This document shows positions 11,193 to 22,580 of a DNA stretch of 64,000 nt, piece after piece. The notes below the pieces were generated by a model. It did not search any database, had not been told where the DNA came from, and saw only the letters and a program-made list of their open reading frames with translations. Origin of the DNA: Oegoconia quadripuncta (taxonomy: Eukaryota > Arthropoda > Insecta > Lepidoptera > Autostichidae). Numbering within the stretch: the first letter of the stretch is position 1; every line of letters begins with the position of its first letter. Location of the stretch: the NCBI GenBank assembly GCA_949316235.1, contig OX438747.1:4650501-4714500 (forward strand), given 5' to 3'. The translations under genes were made by a program, and so were the position numbers.

Positions 11193-12154
11193 ACAGGGCG
11201 TCCCAAAGTTATGGGACATGAAGGGGAAGTACCTTAAATATCGTAGATAGTGAATTTTGCTCAAAGAAGACTTTATGTTATTTTTAAAAGTTAGTAATTC
11301 TGCATTCATAGATTTTCTAAAAATTATTTGCTTCGGCTGGGAATCGAACCGACTCAAATGTGAAAAAAAAAACACCCTACTTTTATGATGCCAATCGAAA
11401 GAATAGCTAAAAAATAATAACTCTGCCTAAGTAACATAGTATTTTAAAAGAAAGGAACAACGTGAAATTAATCATTTTAATCAAATAAAAAACATACATG
11501 AAACTGCCGTAGTCAATTAAGTAGGTATTTTTTTGTAAATTAATTAATTAAATGCTCAAAATGTGATCCCTCTTGTCTTACGCAAATCGCCAATCTTTTA
11601 ATGAGCCCGCTGCCTGTTGATTTTCTAATCATTTTATGGTGAACACTCGATGTGATATGGCACAATTCTGTTTGCAACTCGCCTACGTTCTCGTATCGCT
11701 TTTTGTATAGCATATCTTTCACGTATCCCCAAAAGAAGAAATCTATGTACTATGTTAGTACCTATTTTATGAAGTGGGTACTTATTTACGAATAATCAAT
11801 GCTATCTTTGGAATGATAATATCGCTACTTTTCGAATGTCGTCGGCAATAAATAACTTTCTTGAAATTTGACTCAATCATTTTATGTTGTTCCTTTCTTT
11901 TAAAATACTATGTTACTTAGGCAGAGTTATTATTTTTTAGCTATTCTTTCGATTGGCATCATAAAAGTAGAATGTTTTTTTTTTCACATTTAAGTCGGTT
12001 CGATTCCCAGCCGAAGCAAGTAATTTTTAGAAAATCTATGAATGCAGAATTACTAACTTTTAAAAATAACATAAAGTCTTCTTTGAGCAAAATTCACTAT
12101 CTACAATATTTAAGGTACTTCCCCTTCATGTCCCATAACTTTGGGACGCCCTGT
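11193..12154. mobile_element. Tc1/mariner-like non-autonomous element with about 275-bp inverted repeats
   Basis: The inverted repeats run from 11193 to about 11470 and from about 11879 to 12154 and end ACAGGGCGTCCCAAAGTTAT. They encode mirror-image ORFs of nearly identical sequence. The flanks read TATA and ATATA, consistent with TA insertion. The 408-bp centre keeps, on the - strand (about 11,540-11,745), a frame with KRYENVGELQTEL and CVRQEGSHFEHL. These match the extreme C-terminus of the Tc1/mariner-type transposases whose elements carry ACAGGGTGTCCCA-like ends. The catalytic part is deleted. Confidence 0.8.
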
Positions 12155-12959
12155 ATATAATGGTCAGGCCAACACCGAGCCTATATGAGTGTCCACTTGC
12201 GTCTCGGAATGGGGGCACTTTATACGTCGCTGGGACGTTCTGCGCCCCGGTCCAGCGACGACTAAGTTTGCACGAGTTCATGGGAGAATACATACCGTGA
12301 CCGAAATTTTTATTACTTATTCTTTTTTTTTACAATATAAATCAGAATTTGTTGCGATAGTTCACGAACGAATTCGGTGTGTGACTGAGTTCCCATTGGT
12401 TCCAAACTCCCGTTTTAACACCAATGAAGCGATGCCATTTTTATTTTTTGAACGACTCAGTCCATATGCAGTAACATATAAGTCTATGGTATGTTCCCAT
12501 TTGTTTATAGTTGTGATTACATTGTATGAAAATTTTCATGTTTATTTTTCTACAAATCACCTAATTTGTGATTAGCAAAGCTCAGCAATGTCTGGCGAGC
12601 ATTCCTTGGAATTTCTTCCCATTAATGCTCCGAGGCACTACGAAGTTTAATTTAAACCCAACCGCCAGCGAACGGACTTGGTCGTTAGCATATTTTTAGT
12701 ACCTTAAGCCGGTATAATTAAGCGCCGGAGGATTCCGGAAAGTCCGTACGTCACTGAAGGCATTTCACGGTTTTCAGTTAGTATTTTGATTTGCATAGAA
12801 TTCTCATTCTACAATCGATCAACAAAAAAATTCATTGCACGACAGCCCGTTGGGCTTTATTGTTTGAACTTGATGAAAACTAGTAAACTATTTTTGATTA
12901 CTTTACGAACTTGGTGGTGCTAAGAGGACTACAGTTAAATATAATAATTTAATTAAATT
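12155..12959. other. Intergenic
   Basis: An open frame of 128 codons at 12,189-12,575 (+) looks non-coding (no motif, AT-rich). TCGCTGGGAC and GTCCAGCGA near 12,225-12,260 form a small hairpin. Confidence 0.5.
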
Positions 12960-13060
12960 ACGAACGATCTAAAGTTGGCTGACAATCGCTGGATGAAGGT
13001 AGCTTTGGGCCGTCTCAAAGGAAAAGCCTTGGAGCCTATGTTTACAGTGGATTAAAGAGA
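12960..13060 (+). mobile_element. LINE-like fragment
   Basis: TGGCTGACAATCGCTGGATGAAGG and CTTTGGGCCGTCTCAAAGG (reading ADNRWMKVALGRLKGKAL) resemble the end of an RTE-type ORF. A short relic. Confidence 0.4.
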
Positions 13061-13195
13061 CGCTTAAATATTGATCGGAGGAGAACAAAGAATAGGGAAT
13101 GATAGGAAAATGAACCAGAAGTAAGCATTAATATTTCTTATTAATATATTAATATAATAATATTATTAATATATAATACAGAAGTAAATATAAAT

Positions 13196-13808
13196 AAATA
13201 TTTCGGACACTTACACCAATCATCTAGTCCCAAACTAAGCAAAGCTTATGCTATGGATACTAGATAACGGATAAGCATACATAAATATTGAAAATGAAAA
13301 TGAAAATCATTTATTCATGTAGGCAATACAATATGCACTTATGAACGTCATTTGTTTTTTAAACTACCACTAGCTCGGAACGCGACCACTACTGAGAAGA
13401 GCTAGCGAGAAACTCAGAGGGTTTGTCTCTTTTCAATCAATCATTTACAATCAAGAAAGGTTACAACAATTTTATATATCGTGTAGAGGAGCCGTTTAAT
13501 CCCATGGATTACTTTCATTAATGTAGTCTGAAATTTTGTAATATCCCTTTTTACATAATTTTTGTTTTATAATAAGTTTAAATTTATTAAGCGGAAGATT
13601 CCGTATATCCATGGGACCTTGTTGTAGAAGCGCACACATTGACCTCTGAATGACTTACTAACTTTACTTACTATTGATATAAACATCCATGACTCGGGAA
13701 TAAATGTTCGTATTCATCACACAAACATTTACCCCTCGCGGGATTCGAACCCGCAACCGTTGGTTTCGCTGACATGGTCACTATCCACTACACCAACCGG
13801 TCGTCAAT
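13196..13808 (-). mobile_element. SINE family B interrupted by a LINE 3' end
   Basis: The left part (13,196-13,290) and right part (13,676-13,808, with GGGATTCGAACCCGCAACCG) are family B. Between them is LINE 3' sequence (separate entry). Confidence 0.75.
13291..13675 (-). mobile_element. LINE 3' end inserted in a SINE
   Basis: It starts with GAAAATGAAAATGAAAATCATTTATTC, the inverted simple-repeat tail of a CR1/Jockey-type LINE. It continues with GAGAAGAGCTAGCGAGAAACTC, resembling the 3' end of the copy at 21,190-21,850, and breaks off at 13,675. Confidence 0.65.
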
Positions 13809-13879
13809 ATTTAGTAAAAAAGTAGTACTTAAGTAAAAGATTGAAAAATAAATACCCATAAACAATAACCTCAGACGTG

Positions 13880-14098
13880 TAATACTAATAAATATTTCGT
13901 ACACTTGCACCAGTTATCTGAATCTGAATCTGTACTATGGATACTAGGAAACGGTTCCTTAAATATTTCTGTAAACATCCATGACTCGGGAATAAATATT
14001 CGTAATCGCATCATAAAATCAATTACCCTTATCGAGATGCGATCCCGTTGATTTCGAAGGCAGGGTCACTACCACACATCTCAATTGGTTGTCAAACA
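13880..14098 (-). mobile_element. SINE family B, diverged copy
   Basis: ATATTTCGTACACTTGCACC to CTCAATTGGTTGTCAA, with CATCCATGACTCGGGAATAA inside. The B box is degraded (GAGATGCGATCCCG). Confidence 0.7.
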
Positions 14099-14224
14099 TC
14101 TGGACAGTTTATAAATATGTATTCTGTGACTGACACAAAATGGCAGGCAGAGCGCGCAAAGTTTTTCACAGGCATATATGTAAATCGATTCAGTTTCTGA
14201 TCTATTACATAAGATACCTCCATT

Positions 14225-14530
14225 AAATATATCATCATTATCATTTCAGCCCGTAAACATCCCACTGCAAGGATAGGCCTTCCCTCGTATGTAAGGGAGT
14301 ATGGGCCATAGTGCACTACCCTGGCCCAATGCAGGTTGGGGACTTCACATGCCTTTGAATTTTTATTTCCCAGGCATGCAGGTTTCCTCGCGATGTTTTC
14401 CATCACCGTTTAGAAGCAGTCGGATAAATGCACCTAAGTAATTGGCTCATTGGTACATGGCCTGTCTGGGAATGTAACCTGAACCTCCCAAATTGGGAGA
14501 CCGCGACCGATGAGCCACCGACGCCCCATT
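14225..14530 (-). mobile_element. SINE family C copy
   Basis: TTTCAGCCCGTAAACATCCC at the left and AACCTCCCAAATTGGGAG with CGATGAGCCACCGACGC at the right. Nearly complete, reverse orientation. Confidence 0.85.
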
Positions 14531-15013
14531 AAATCCTAGTTATAACTCACCGCTCCCATATATCGATGATTTCCATTCACCAGTGACTGGGAAAGCACAT
14601 TTATACTTACAAAACTTATATTTCAATCTCCCTTTCTGTAACAATTCTTTATCTGTCTGTAACGTGCCTTCATTTCCATTCGCCTCTATTATCCATATTC
14701 ACCTTGATATCTACAGGCAGTATGCACACTCACAATAGATGCACGGAGGGATTGCGAACCTTTGTGCTAGTATTGCACGCTGCAGAGTATGCTCTGCTCA
14801 GTTTCAAAGGACGCCCTATCAGCGCAGGGTTGTCACGAACCTAATATTTTATAATATGTAATAATAGTAGACGAGGCAGATTCGTAGTTCCTCCACAATA
14901 ACACAAGAAGCTTTGCGTCTCTCTTGCTCCTGGAAATAATGAATTAGACAACGCTTCTATTATTCGTAGGCTTGTTCTGTAACATTTAACTACAATGCTT
15001 ATAAAATACTTTT
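14531..15013. other. Intergenic, nothing recognised
   Basis: No ORF, repeat family or RNA gene could be identified. Confidence 0.5.
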
Positions 15014-15117
15014 TAACCGCCTCCGTGGCTCAATGTAAACAACATTGGGTTTACGATTCGGAGGTCGCGGGTTCGATCCCCAGCGGGGTACATGTTTAAG
15101 TACTCGGTTTGGTTGGT
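15014..15117 (+). mobile_element. SINE family A, 3'-truncated head
   Basis: Only the tRNA-related head is present, up to GGTTTGGTTGGT. It then joins unrelated sequence beginning CACGTCGCGCC. Confidence 0.9.
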
Positions 15118-15569
15118 CACGTCGCGCCTCTCAAAATATCTTGTAATAATGTTTTGAATCTACCAACTCCTGACGCCATAATATCAATTGAATTAAAAAT
15201 AAGAAAAAAAAAACAAGTTTTGTTATTTTGAATATTTCTCGTCCAATGTGACAACCCTGCGCTCTATGCATATAGGTATCTTCACGCCCGGTGATTGAAT
15301 TTTGCAAGGCTTGTGGAAATTCATTCCAACTTATGACAGTAACAAAAATAAGTCTTGTTGAATATAACAAAGTATAGGTAAATGTAAGGTGCCTATCGCT
15401 ACCTTACCAACTACAGTCATATTTCTATTGAGACTAGTTAGTTAAGAGTTGTATCTGGAAAAGTTGGCCGCTTTTGAATCGAATCGACAGCATGACAAGC
15501 GCGATAAACGTTTATGTCGCGCGAGACAATATTTGCCCTGCACATTCGCTTGGACGAAGTATACAACTC

Positions 15570-16032
15570 AGAGGCGTCTCTAGCCCTTGTGGCGCCCGTG
15601 TGCAACCAGTACCCTGGCGCCCCCCTCTAGACTAGTAGGAGCGGGGTCAAAATGGAATACTAACAGTTATATTTTTAAACGGAAATGCAAATGGTGCAAT
15701 TTTAAATGATGTCGTCTTCGCAAAAAGTTTTTTTAGGAAGGAAGGGGTTATAAGAATAAAAAAATCACAACTTTGTAGTTCTTTCTTTCAAATTTTCGTT
15801 CTTTTTATTGTGTAAATTTAAAGAGGAGTACCTAGCCTTGCTTTGCTACCGCGCGCCCGGCGTCGGCCATAACACGAGCGCAGGGTCATTGAGAGCGCCG
15901 CCGGCGCGGGCGCCGCCGCGAGCGACGCATCTTTGGAGGTGTCGCATTAGATGGCGCTCGGCCACAGCTCGGCGCCCCCTTAGACCCGACGCCTGTATGC
16001 GCCGCACACCCTATCCATAGGTAAAGACGCCT
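15570..16032. repeat. GC-rich element with GAGGCGTCT ends
   Basis: GAGGCGTCTCTAGCCCTTGTGGCGCCC at the left and the inverted GGGTGTGCGGCGCATACAGGCG / AGGCGTCTTTAC at the right suggest inverted ends. The interior 15,840-15,990 is extremely CG-rich (GCGCCGCCGGCGCGGGCGCC). It is a repeat of a type common in Lepidoptera rather than a gene promoter. Confidence 0.5.
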
Positions 16033-16267
16033 ATGTACAACTATCCCACTCGCATACCTACGTCGCGCGCGACAAACGACGTTTTGCTACGGGGGCTGTT
16101 TGGTAAAATTTGTATGAAGCGAAAAGTTCCCTTTATGTAAAGATTTATGGATTTCATTGGGTACATCGGATTAATATTATGCTGAAAACACTAGGTTATT
16201 CGGAATCGAGGAATATTTTCCTTTGATGAATTGACTTTGAGGAGCTATACTAATGTACCTACTGAGA

Positions 16268-16892
16268 ATTATGCTGGATGATTTTTTTTTACCGTAAGGA
16301 AAAAAATACGGCATATTAGGTAAGTGAAATAGAAGGTATTGGCTTAGGTAGTTCAATCAATCAATCAAGTACACTTTATTGTACAAAATTCTACAATACA
16401 CTTCTTAAATATTAGGCCAGTCATATGTTACATTCGAAATAGGAATAATTGCGGTAAACTTGCTCTTTTAGTATGTTGTTTGGGTCCACCTGGATAGTAT
16501 TAATCCAGATTTGCAGCAGTCTGAAATTCTCGCGCGCTGAGTAGTTGCTGAAAAACCAACATTTTTTTTCTCTTTTTTTAGTTTTGTGCAAAAAAAACGA
16601 CATTGGAAGGCTCTGACGACAAAGGTCACTACTACTTATTTAAAGTGTATAAAATTCCTGATAGTTTGAGCCCTAATTCAATTGTATAGGTCTAATAGGT
16701 CTTTAGTCTATTCCACATAATTACACCATTAAATTAAAATACACCATTAAATATAGAAAAGTTGGAGGAAATATGAGTTCCAAATAAAATTTGTGTGATA
16801 GGGACCCTATACAAATCCCGCCAGTCGCATAGCAATCACCAGCGGGCGCGTGCTTCTTTTTCCTGACGGTAAAAAAAGTCATTTACCTAATA
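16268..16892. mobile_element. Related MITE, diverged, about 620 bp
   Basis: The left end (16,268-16,355) carries GGATGATTTTTTTTTACCGTAAGG and GGCTTAGGTAGTT. The right end (16,855-16,890) has the inverted CTGACGGTAAAAAAAGTCAT. Between them is a stretch with ATCAATCAATCAAG and AT-rich sequence. Same family as 53,148, poorly preserved. Confidence 0.45.
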
Positions 16893-16942
16893 GCATCGAC
16901 TGAAAAACGTAAAATTAACTCGTTACAATAGACGCTACGTAC

Positions 16943-17112
16943 CTTTTTTTTTTTTGACGGGGGGATAATCCTTTTACGCGTTCGACCCGCCGCTGACCCC
17001 CGTCAGCGGCTCCAGACGGGAGCGGTCCTAACTAAAAACCTCCCGGTGTTCCTCCGCGCGCACCGAAAACGGCGTGGCCACGGGTACCCCTCGGTAATCG
17101 TCCGCAGCGACG
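16943..17112 (+). repeat. GC-rich dispersed repeat fragment
   Basis: TGACGGGGGGATAATCC, GACCCCCGTCAGCGGCTCC, AACTAAAAACCTCCCGG and CCCCTCGGTAATCGTCCGCAG resemble a lepidopteran repeat usually ending near GTAGTCCGCAGC. Confidence 0.5.
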
Positions 17113-17278
17113 CTACGTACCTACCTACTAAAAGTTATTTATTATAAAAACAACGCCTAACTACGCTGTAAAAGCGTCAACTTTCAAATAACCACATAAA
17201 AATTTCAAACGTAATTACCCTTTTATGATAACGATGCAGAGCGGAATGGAGAAATCAAATAGAACGGAGGAGAAATTT

Positions 17279-17612
17279 TTAACCGCCTCCGTGGCTCAAT
17301 GTAAACAATATTGGGTTTACGATTCGGAGGTCGCGGGTTCGATCCCCAGCGGGGTACATGTTTAAGTACTCGGTGTGGTTGGTGGTAGAGCATTTTACAA
17401 TGTCCACCTGGCTAGCTACCACCATCTTATCTAAATCTGACGCCAAGCAGCAATGTTAATAGCATTGTTGTATTCCGGTTGTCAGAGATAAGATAGCCAG
17501 TCGCCCAAATGTGTTCGGGTTTCCGGGTCGGTACGCTTCCACCTTCGACCTCATCTTCACTTAACATGAGATGTGATTGAGGTCAAGTACGAACCCGTCG
17601 TGCATAAAAATA
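17279..17612 (+). mobile_element. SINE family A, full length
   Basis: Both pol III boxes and the complete body are present. It ends CGTCGTGCATAAAAATAAAAC without a clear direct repeat. Confidence 0.93.
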
Positions 17613-18184
17613 AAACAAAAGAAATGGTTGAAAATATTTCCAAAGATATCAAGAGTACCTATTTAAAAGATGTGTTGTTACGGAGTTTCTTGTCGCTTCT
17701 TCTCCCTAACCTTGTGCTGCTACATAATTTCAAAAACTAACATGTTGACATTCAAAATCTTAAAATATTTTTGACTTTTGACTTTGACCTATACAGGGTA
17801 GAAACTATAAATTTAATGTATGTCACTTTCAATATTAGTAAAAATAGAGTGAGATCACTTATCGTTTCCACCCTGTATCCATTGGTTATTAGAGTGCTGG
17901 GCACGTTTCAGTTCACTATGTATGCATGTGGCCAGACCGGGTGCACTGCTGCAATTAACGTATATTCAGAGCTCTGCTTTCATACAAAGCAATGGATTCT
18001 GTACATGATTGTTACTTATTTTAGTACCCAATTACTTCACAGATTACGAAACAGAGTAGAAGTGTTTTATGCAGAACGGGTTAGCGCTTGACCTGAATCA
18101 CACCATTTTTTATCGATAAAATATCTACATTTATATTGACAAGAAATCATCACGATTTCAAATTTATATGTTCTAACCATGGAA
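17613..18184. other. Intergenic, nothing convincing
   Basis: A 106-codon open stretch (17,771-18,091, +) has no recognisable domain and no start or splice support. Confidence 0.45.
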
Positions 18185-18425
18185 GAACTGCAAGAGAACC
18201 AAGGTGACCGATATAGCCCGAAGAATTGCCAAACAGGTGGCATGGGCGGCGCACATTGCTCGTAGGGGCGGAACGTTTCTCGAGCAACCACGCACAGGAA
18301 GACGTAGCGTCGGCCGGTCCCCCACGAGGTGGATTTGGTAAAGATCGCGGGAAGCGGGATGCGAACAGTGCAGGACTGATCGTTGTGGAGATCTTTGGGT
18401 GAAGCCTTTGTCCAGCACAGGATGT
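18185..18425 (+). mobile_element. RTE-type LINE, C-terminal ORF relic
   Basis: TGACCGATATAGCCCGAAGAATTGCC, AGGAAGACGTAGCGTCGGCCGG and TGGAGATCTTTGGGTGAAGCC encode, with frameshifts, the extreme C-terminus of RTE reverse transcriptases (blocks like SVGRSPTRW, LWRSLGEAFVQ). Confidence 0.7.
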
Positions 18426-18504
18426 CTTACGGCGGATGCTTATGACTAACTATGGAAGAGATTTAACCGTTACACTTCTCGCAGAAAATTAAAATTCCAT
18501 CCAC

Positions 18505-18778
18505 ATCACCTGGATGAGTGGAAGTCTACCACTGTACGTTTCTCAAGAAACTTCCTACCACGTACGACCACCATGTGGAACTGACTTCCTGCAGCAGTAT
18601 TCCCGAACGAGTACGACATTGGAACCTTCAAGAAACGAGCCTACACCTTCCTCAAAGGCCGGCAACGCATCTGTGACCCTTTTGTTGTTGCGGGTGTCCA
18701 TGGGCGGCGGTGATTGCTTTCCATCAGGTGACCCGCATGATCGTTTGCCGCCCTTTCATATAAAAAAAAAGAGCGGAG
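18505..18778 (+). mobile_element. R1/I-like LINE 3' end
   Basis: TTCAAGAAACGAGCCTACAC ([17 protein letters not shown] in frame), GTTGTTGCGGGTGTCCATGGG and AGGTGACCCGCATGATCGTTTGCC are typical of a very common lepidopteran LINE tail ending in poly(A) at 18,762-18,771. Confidence 0.75.
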
Positions 18779-19089
18779 TCTCCTACTACAGGCAGGCAAA
18801 AAGGAGACTCCTGCCACAGTATTGTATTGCATTGCATTGTATTATATTATTTTCACTTCAAATACTCCGAACACAAAGTAAAACTTGCACAACATTATAA
18901 GCTCCTTTGGCATCTTAATAGGACATGGAAGTTAGTTGCATGGTAACTAGAAAGTTTGGTTTGATTAAACTTGCATGAAGTTTGCTTGCTTTTCATGGCC
19001 ATAATAGAAATGGACGCTCAACTTGGTGCAAGTTGTAATAAATAAAGGTGTGGTGTTGTAAAGTTATCTAGTGCAAGTCAGACGTATAT

Positions 19090-19325
19090 CCTTGTCTTTT
19101 ACCCGACTGCCCAAGGAAGGAGGGTAATATTTTTCGAGCGTATTTATGTATGTATATAGATTTCTATGTCACCTCCTGTAGCCTAAAAGGCTTGACCGAT
19201 TTCGAAGTGCAACGTGTCGTTAGATTCGTCTTGATCCCTGGAGTGTCATACGATACATTTTATGGTAAAAAATCCAACATGGCGCCCGCGAAATACAAAA
19301 TATGCTATCGAATTTTTTGTTCTTT
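19090..19325 (+). repeat. Dispersed repeat (CCCAAGGAAGGAGGGTAAT family)
   Basis: CGACTGCCCAAGGAAGGAGGG, GGCTTGACCGATTTCGAA and AATCCAACATGGCGCCCG recur at 25,440-25,640 and again in the second copy of the tandem duplication. A start fragment is at 52,535-52,575. No coding content. Confidence 0.75.
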
Positions 19326-19344
19326 ATACGACTCATAACAAAAT

Positions 19345-19560
19345 AAACTTCTGTCATGTGTGTGGTCTCTACTCGAGAACTTTAATGCCCCACCGTCCAT
19401 CAGTTCTTCGAGCTATGTGCCCTGCCCACTGCCAATTCTACTTGCTAATCCGCTGGGCTATGAGACTACGATTTCTTCATCGCCGAGCATCGCCCTCTCC
19501 ATAGTTCGTTGCGAGACTTTGAACTTTCTTATGAGGCCCATACTGCAAGAAAGAGAGATG
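19345..19560 (-). mobile_element. RTE-type LINE fragment
   Basis: The inverted blocks CTCGAGAACTTTAATGCCCCACC, AGCTATGTGCCCTGCCCACTG and AGGCCCATACTG correspond to the LEW/GHIAR region of RTE ORFs. A second fragment in + orientation, with GTCCTAGAATGGAGACCACG, lies at 60,885-61,010, and a short one at 32,692-32,765. Confidence 0.65.
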
Positions 19561-21189
19561 ACGGATACTTCATAAATATTTGTATAAACAAGCATGGCAA
19601 TATGTTTATGATTATCACATAAATATTTAAGCCTAGGCAGGGTCACCACCAATTACACGAAATCGGTCGTCAATTGGATAAGTACTTTTGAACCCGATTG
19701 TACAAGTTACGCCGCATAAACTTTTGAAAATCCTTTTAGAACTTCTAGAGCCAGTCATCGGGAAGTTTCGCTGGCTGAAGTGCAGACAAATTGGATCTGG
19801 TCTTATTTGTGGGTAATATCGCCAAGTGGCAGTTAACTTCGCTTTAAACTTCTCAGCTCTAGGTACCTACTTTAAACTTTTAGGGCCAATTCAAACAATT
19901 TTTACAGTTACTTGATGGAATAGTTTCTGACTGGTTTTGTTTACAATCAACGGCGGGTAAACACAATCATAATCAGTGTCACGTATCATAGAATACCCAC
20001 AATATCCATATTCTGACGTATTTATCTATCGTGCTAATACTATTACGTAATTATTATTTTATATATTACACTACACTATATACACTAACTACAGACTATA
20101 ATGATTTATTATTATGCTACTCATTATTATACTGACGTAGCGTCCGTGCGTCACTAGGCATTTGAAAGCACTGAAAACCACCTCTGTGAATCTGAATGAG
20201 CTGAGTGCTAACCCATTTGTGCACGCCGCAACACGAGACAGTATTGTGCGCATTTTATTTATAATTTGTATTTCATTTTTACGTATAATTTACCTACTAG
20301 GTACTTCTTTGTTTTTGTATCGTGTTGTGGCTTTCATAATAAATTGTTCTTATGTTAGTTGAGAAAAATCGGTGTGGAAATATCTGATATAATATAGTCG
20401 TAGACTCCAACAATGACACCAGACTGCGTGTCGGTCCCAGCTATGTCATATAAGACTGTCACTCAGTGCAGACGTGTATTGTCAACCACCCGACAGACTG
20501 ACGCTTGGTTACGTAGCTCTGTTGTTCGGTATCATATTCTGAACGTTTTTTAAGACCGGTCCTCCTACAGGGTACAATACCAAATATTTGGGTTTTCGGG
20601 TCAGTACGCTTCCACCTTCGGCCTCATCTTCACTTAACATCAGGTGTGATTCAGGTCATTTAACCGCCTCCGTGGCTCCGTGGTTGGAATGAGGAAATAT
20701 ACCTACCCGTAAATTAAGTTTCAAGTGTTCTAACACAACCCTAAATGTGTACTAAATCATTTGGAACTAAGCTTGCTCAAGACTGACTTACATTTATTAG
20801 GTAAAAACATTGGTGAGAATCGAGATAGCGAGGAAATGTTCTTGGAACTTCATAAATTATGATAAGTTATAGAGATCCCTACTAACTATATTTCACCTAC
20901 CCTAGCTATACGTACATATGTATACATGTAGTAGGTAGCTGGTTATATTACCCATTCAATTGAATGCCTAGGCGGATCGTTATGTGCAGGACATTTTCTG
21001 CATTATATGAAACTGCACTTCCCCAGAATCAATTTAATGTGACGAAAGCAAAACAAAGTCACGGCATACGGTTTTTCCACATTTTTAAATCTGTATTATC
21101 CATTACACGTAAAATATTTGGTAAGTACAAGAACTATGACTATACGGAACGTAACTCAATATACTAACCAACTTTTAAGTGGGTACTTA
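19561..21189. other. Intergenic, AT-rich
   Basis: Aside from the permuted SINE piece at 20,578, no gene or familiar repeat is seen. Confidence 0.5.
20578..20678 (+). mobile_element. SINE family A, permuted fragment (tail then head)
   Basis: The 3' body (TTCGGGTCAGTACGCTTCCA to TGTGATTCAGGTCA, 20578-20658) is followed at once by the 5' head TAACCGCCTCCGTGGCTC (20660-20677). The order is reversed relative to a normal copy. Confidence 0.8.
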
Positions 21190-21850
21190 AAATAGTCAGA
21201 CTTTACATTTTTAAAACTACTGCTTGTTCAAAAGGTAATTTTCCCCTGAGAAGAACAAAGAAGAAACTCGAGGGGTTCCTCTTTTTTAAAAAAGGTTTTT
21301 ATGTTAAAGAATTATTAATTATTATTTTATATTATAATATTTGATTATTAATTGTGAAATAGCCTGGTTATGCGAACGGGCTGGTTATGTCCATGAATGT
21401 TTATCATCTAAATAATCCGATATTTTATAATATGCTTTCTTAACAAGTTTCTGTTTTATAGTATCTTTAAATTTATTGAAAGGAAGATTTTGTATATCAA
21501 TTGGAACCTTATTGAAAAATGGTATACATAACCCTTTGAATGAATTACTGACTTTGCGGAGGCGACTTATGTGACCTGCAAGTTTATCTTTATTTCTCGT
21601 ATTGACATCTGTTTATCACTATTTTTCCTAAATGATGCTATATTTCTTTTGACATATATTAGATTTTCAAAAATGTACTGTGACGAAAAGGTTAGAATAT
21701 TATAACTCTTTAAATCTGTCCCTAAGTGACACTGCAGGTCTCAATTGATAAATTGCGCAAACGGCTCGTTTTTGTAAAACAAAGATTGTATTTATATCCG
21801 CGGCATTTCCCCACAGCAAGATACCGTAAAAAATCACTTATACTACGCGT
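21190..21850 (-). mobile_element. CR1/Jockey-like LINE, 3' portion
   Basis: Read on the - strand, the end of the reverse transcriptase region is recognisable: LLWGNAADINTIFVLQKRAV and SLRDRFKE, close to the same region of the 27,400 element. Stops and frame breaks follow. The 3' UTR (21,195-21,300) has the inverted TTTTCCCCTGAGAAGAACAA and CTCTTTTTTAAAAAAGG. Same broad family as the 27,400 LINE. Confidence 0.8.
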
Positions 21851-22110
21851 CAGAAAGAGCAGAAACTTTAAAATTGCTTTAGTTAAAAAGTAAGTGCTCC
21901 GCGTTTCGTCAGAAACGCATTGTGTGGAGAGTAGGCTCCCCAGGAAGCGTGAGAAAAATACTACTAACTTTAGTTAGAAAGAGAGCAAAAATGCAGGCTA
22001 GCAGGCGTCAGTCTACTGTTGTTAGTGTCACTAGGTTTAATAAAAGTGTTTGCGTGCTTCGGAGGCCACGAAAATTGTCGATCCCGGCAAGAGCGGCTTA
22101 AGAACACTGA

Positions 22111-22435
22111 GGCCCGTATTAATAAACCATTCTCAATATTGAGAACAGTCTTGTGACCGGTCTCAAGTAAACGTGTTGATTAATAAACCTAACTTGAGAC
22201 CTGAAAAGCACGTGCATACTCAAGCAGAACTCACTTGAGAGGTGCGCGTATTAATAAACGAACCTCAGACTCACATTCATTCGCCGCTGAGGCGAATACT
22301 TGAGAAGTGATCTCAGCTGAGTAGACCTCAAGATTGGTTTATAAATTAGCACGGAGCTTGAGATAGCGTCAACTGCTTAAGACTCATCTCGGTTTATACA
22401 GCCTCAAGACTTCTATTGATTTACTAATACGGGCC
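22111..22435. mobile_element. Harbinger-like MITE, 325 bp
   Basis: The terminal inverted repeats GGCCCGTATTAATAAA / TTTACTAATACGGGCC are flanked by TGA on both sides, a 3-bp duplication fitting PIF/Harbinger. The interior repeats CTTGAG/CTCAAG and TTAATAAAC motifs in both orientations. A 5S-SINE body follows directly at 22,436. Confidence 0.7.
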
Positions 22436-22580
22436 TGAGTGTCAGGTGGTCACTAGTCTGACTCCAATCCACCAATCTGCACTAGGCTGGACACGTCTGG
22501 TGGATTATACCCTCTCCCAGTGAGAGGAGGCTGTGCCCCAACAGTGGGTACGTGTAAGGCTGTCGACGATGAAGTCGATG
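22436..22580 (+). mobile_element. 5S-SINE body fragment
   Basis: GTGTCAGGTGGTCACTAGTCTG to CAACAGTGGGTACGTGTAAGG and GACGATGAAGTCGATG matches the 3' part of the 5S-like family. The head is absent; a Harbinger-like MITE abuts it. Confidence 0.65.

Noticed and set aside
12189..12575. 128-codon plus-strand frame
   Set aside because: No similarity recognised, and it begins in the flank of a transposon. Treated as chance.
15830..15995. CpG island promoter
   Set aside because: It lies inside a GC-rich element with inverted ends and no gene follows; more likely repeat sequence.
17771..18091. 106-codon plus-strand frame
   Set aside because: No domain, no signal for start or splicing, and AT-driven composition.
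18514..18900. 128-codon plus-strand frame
   Set aside because: It overlaps the LINE 3' end in a different frame from the LINE remnant and runs into simple repeats.
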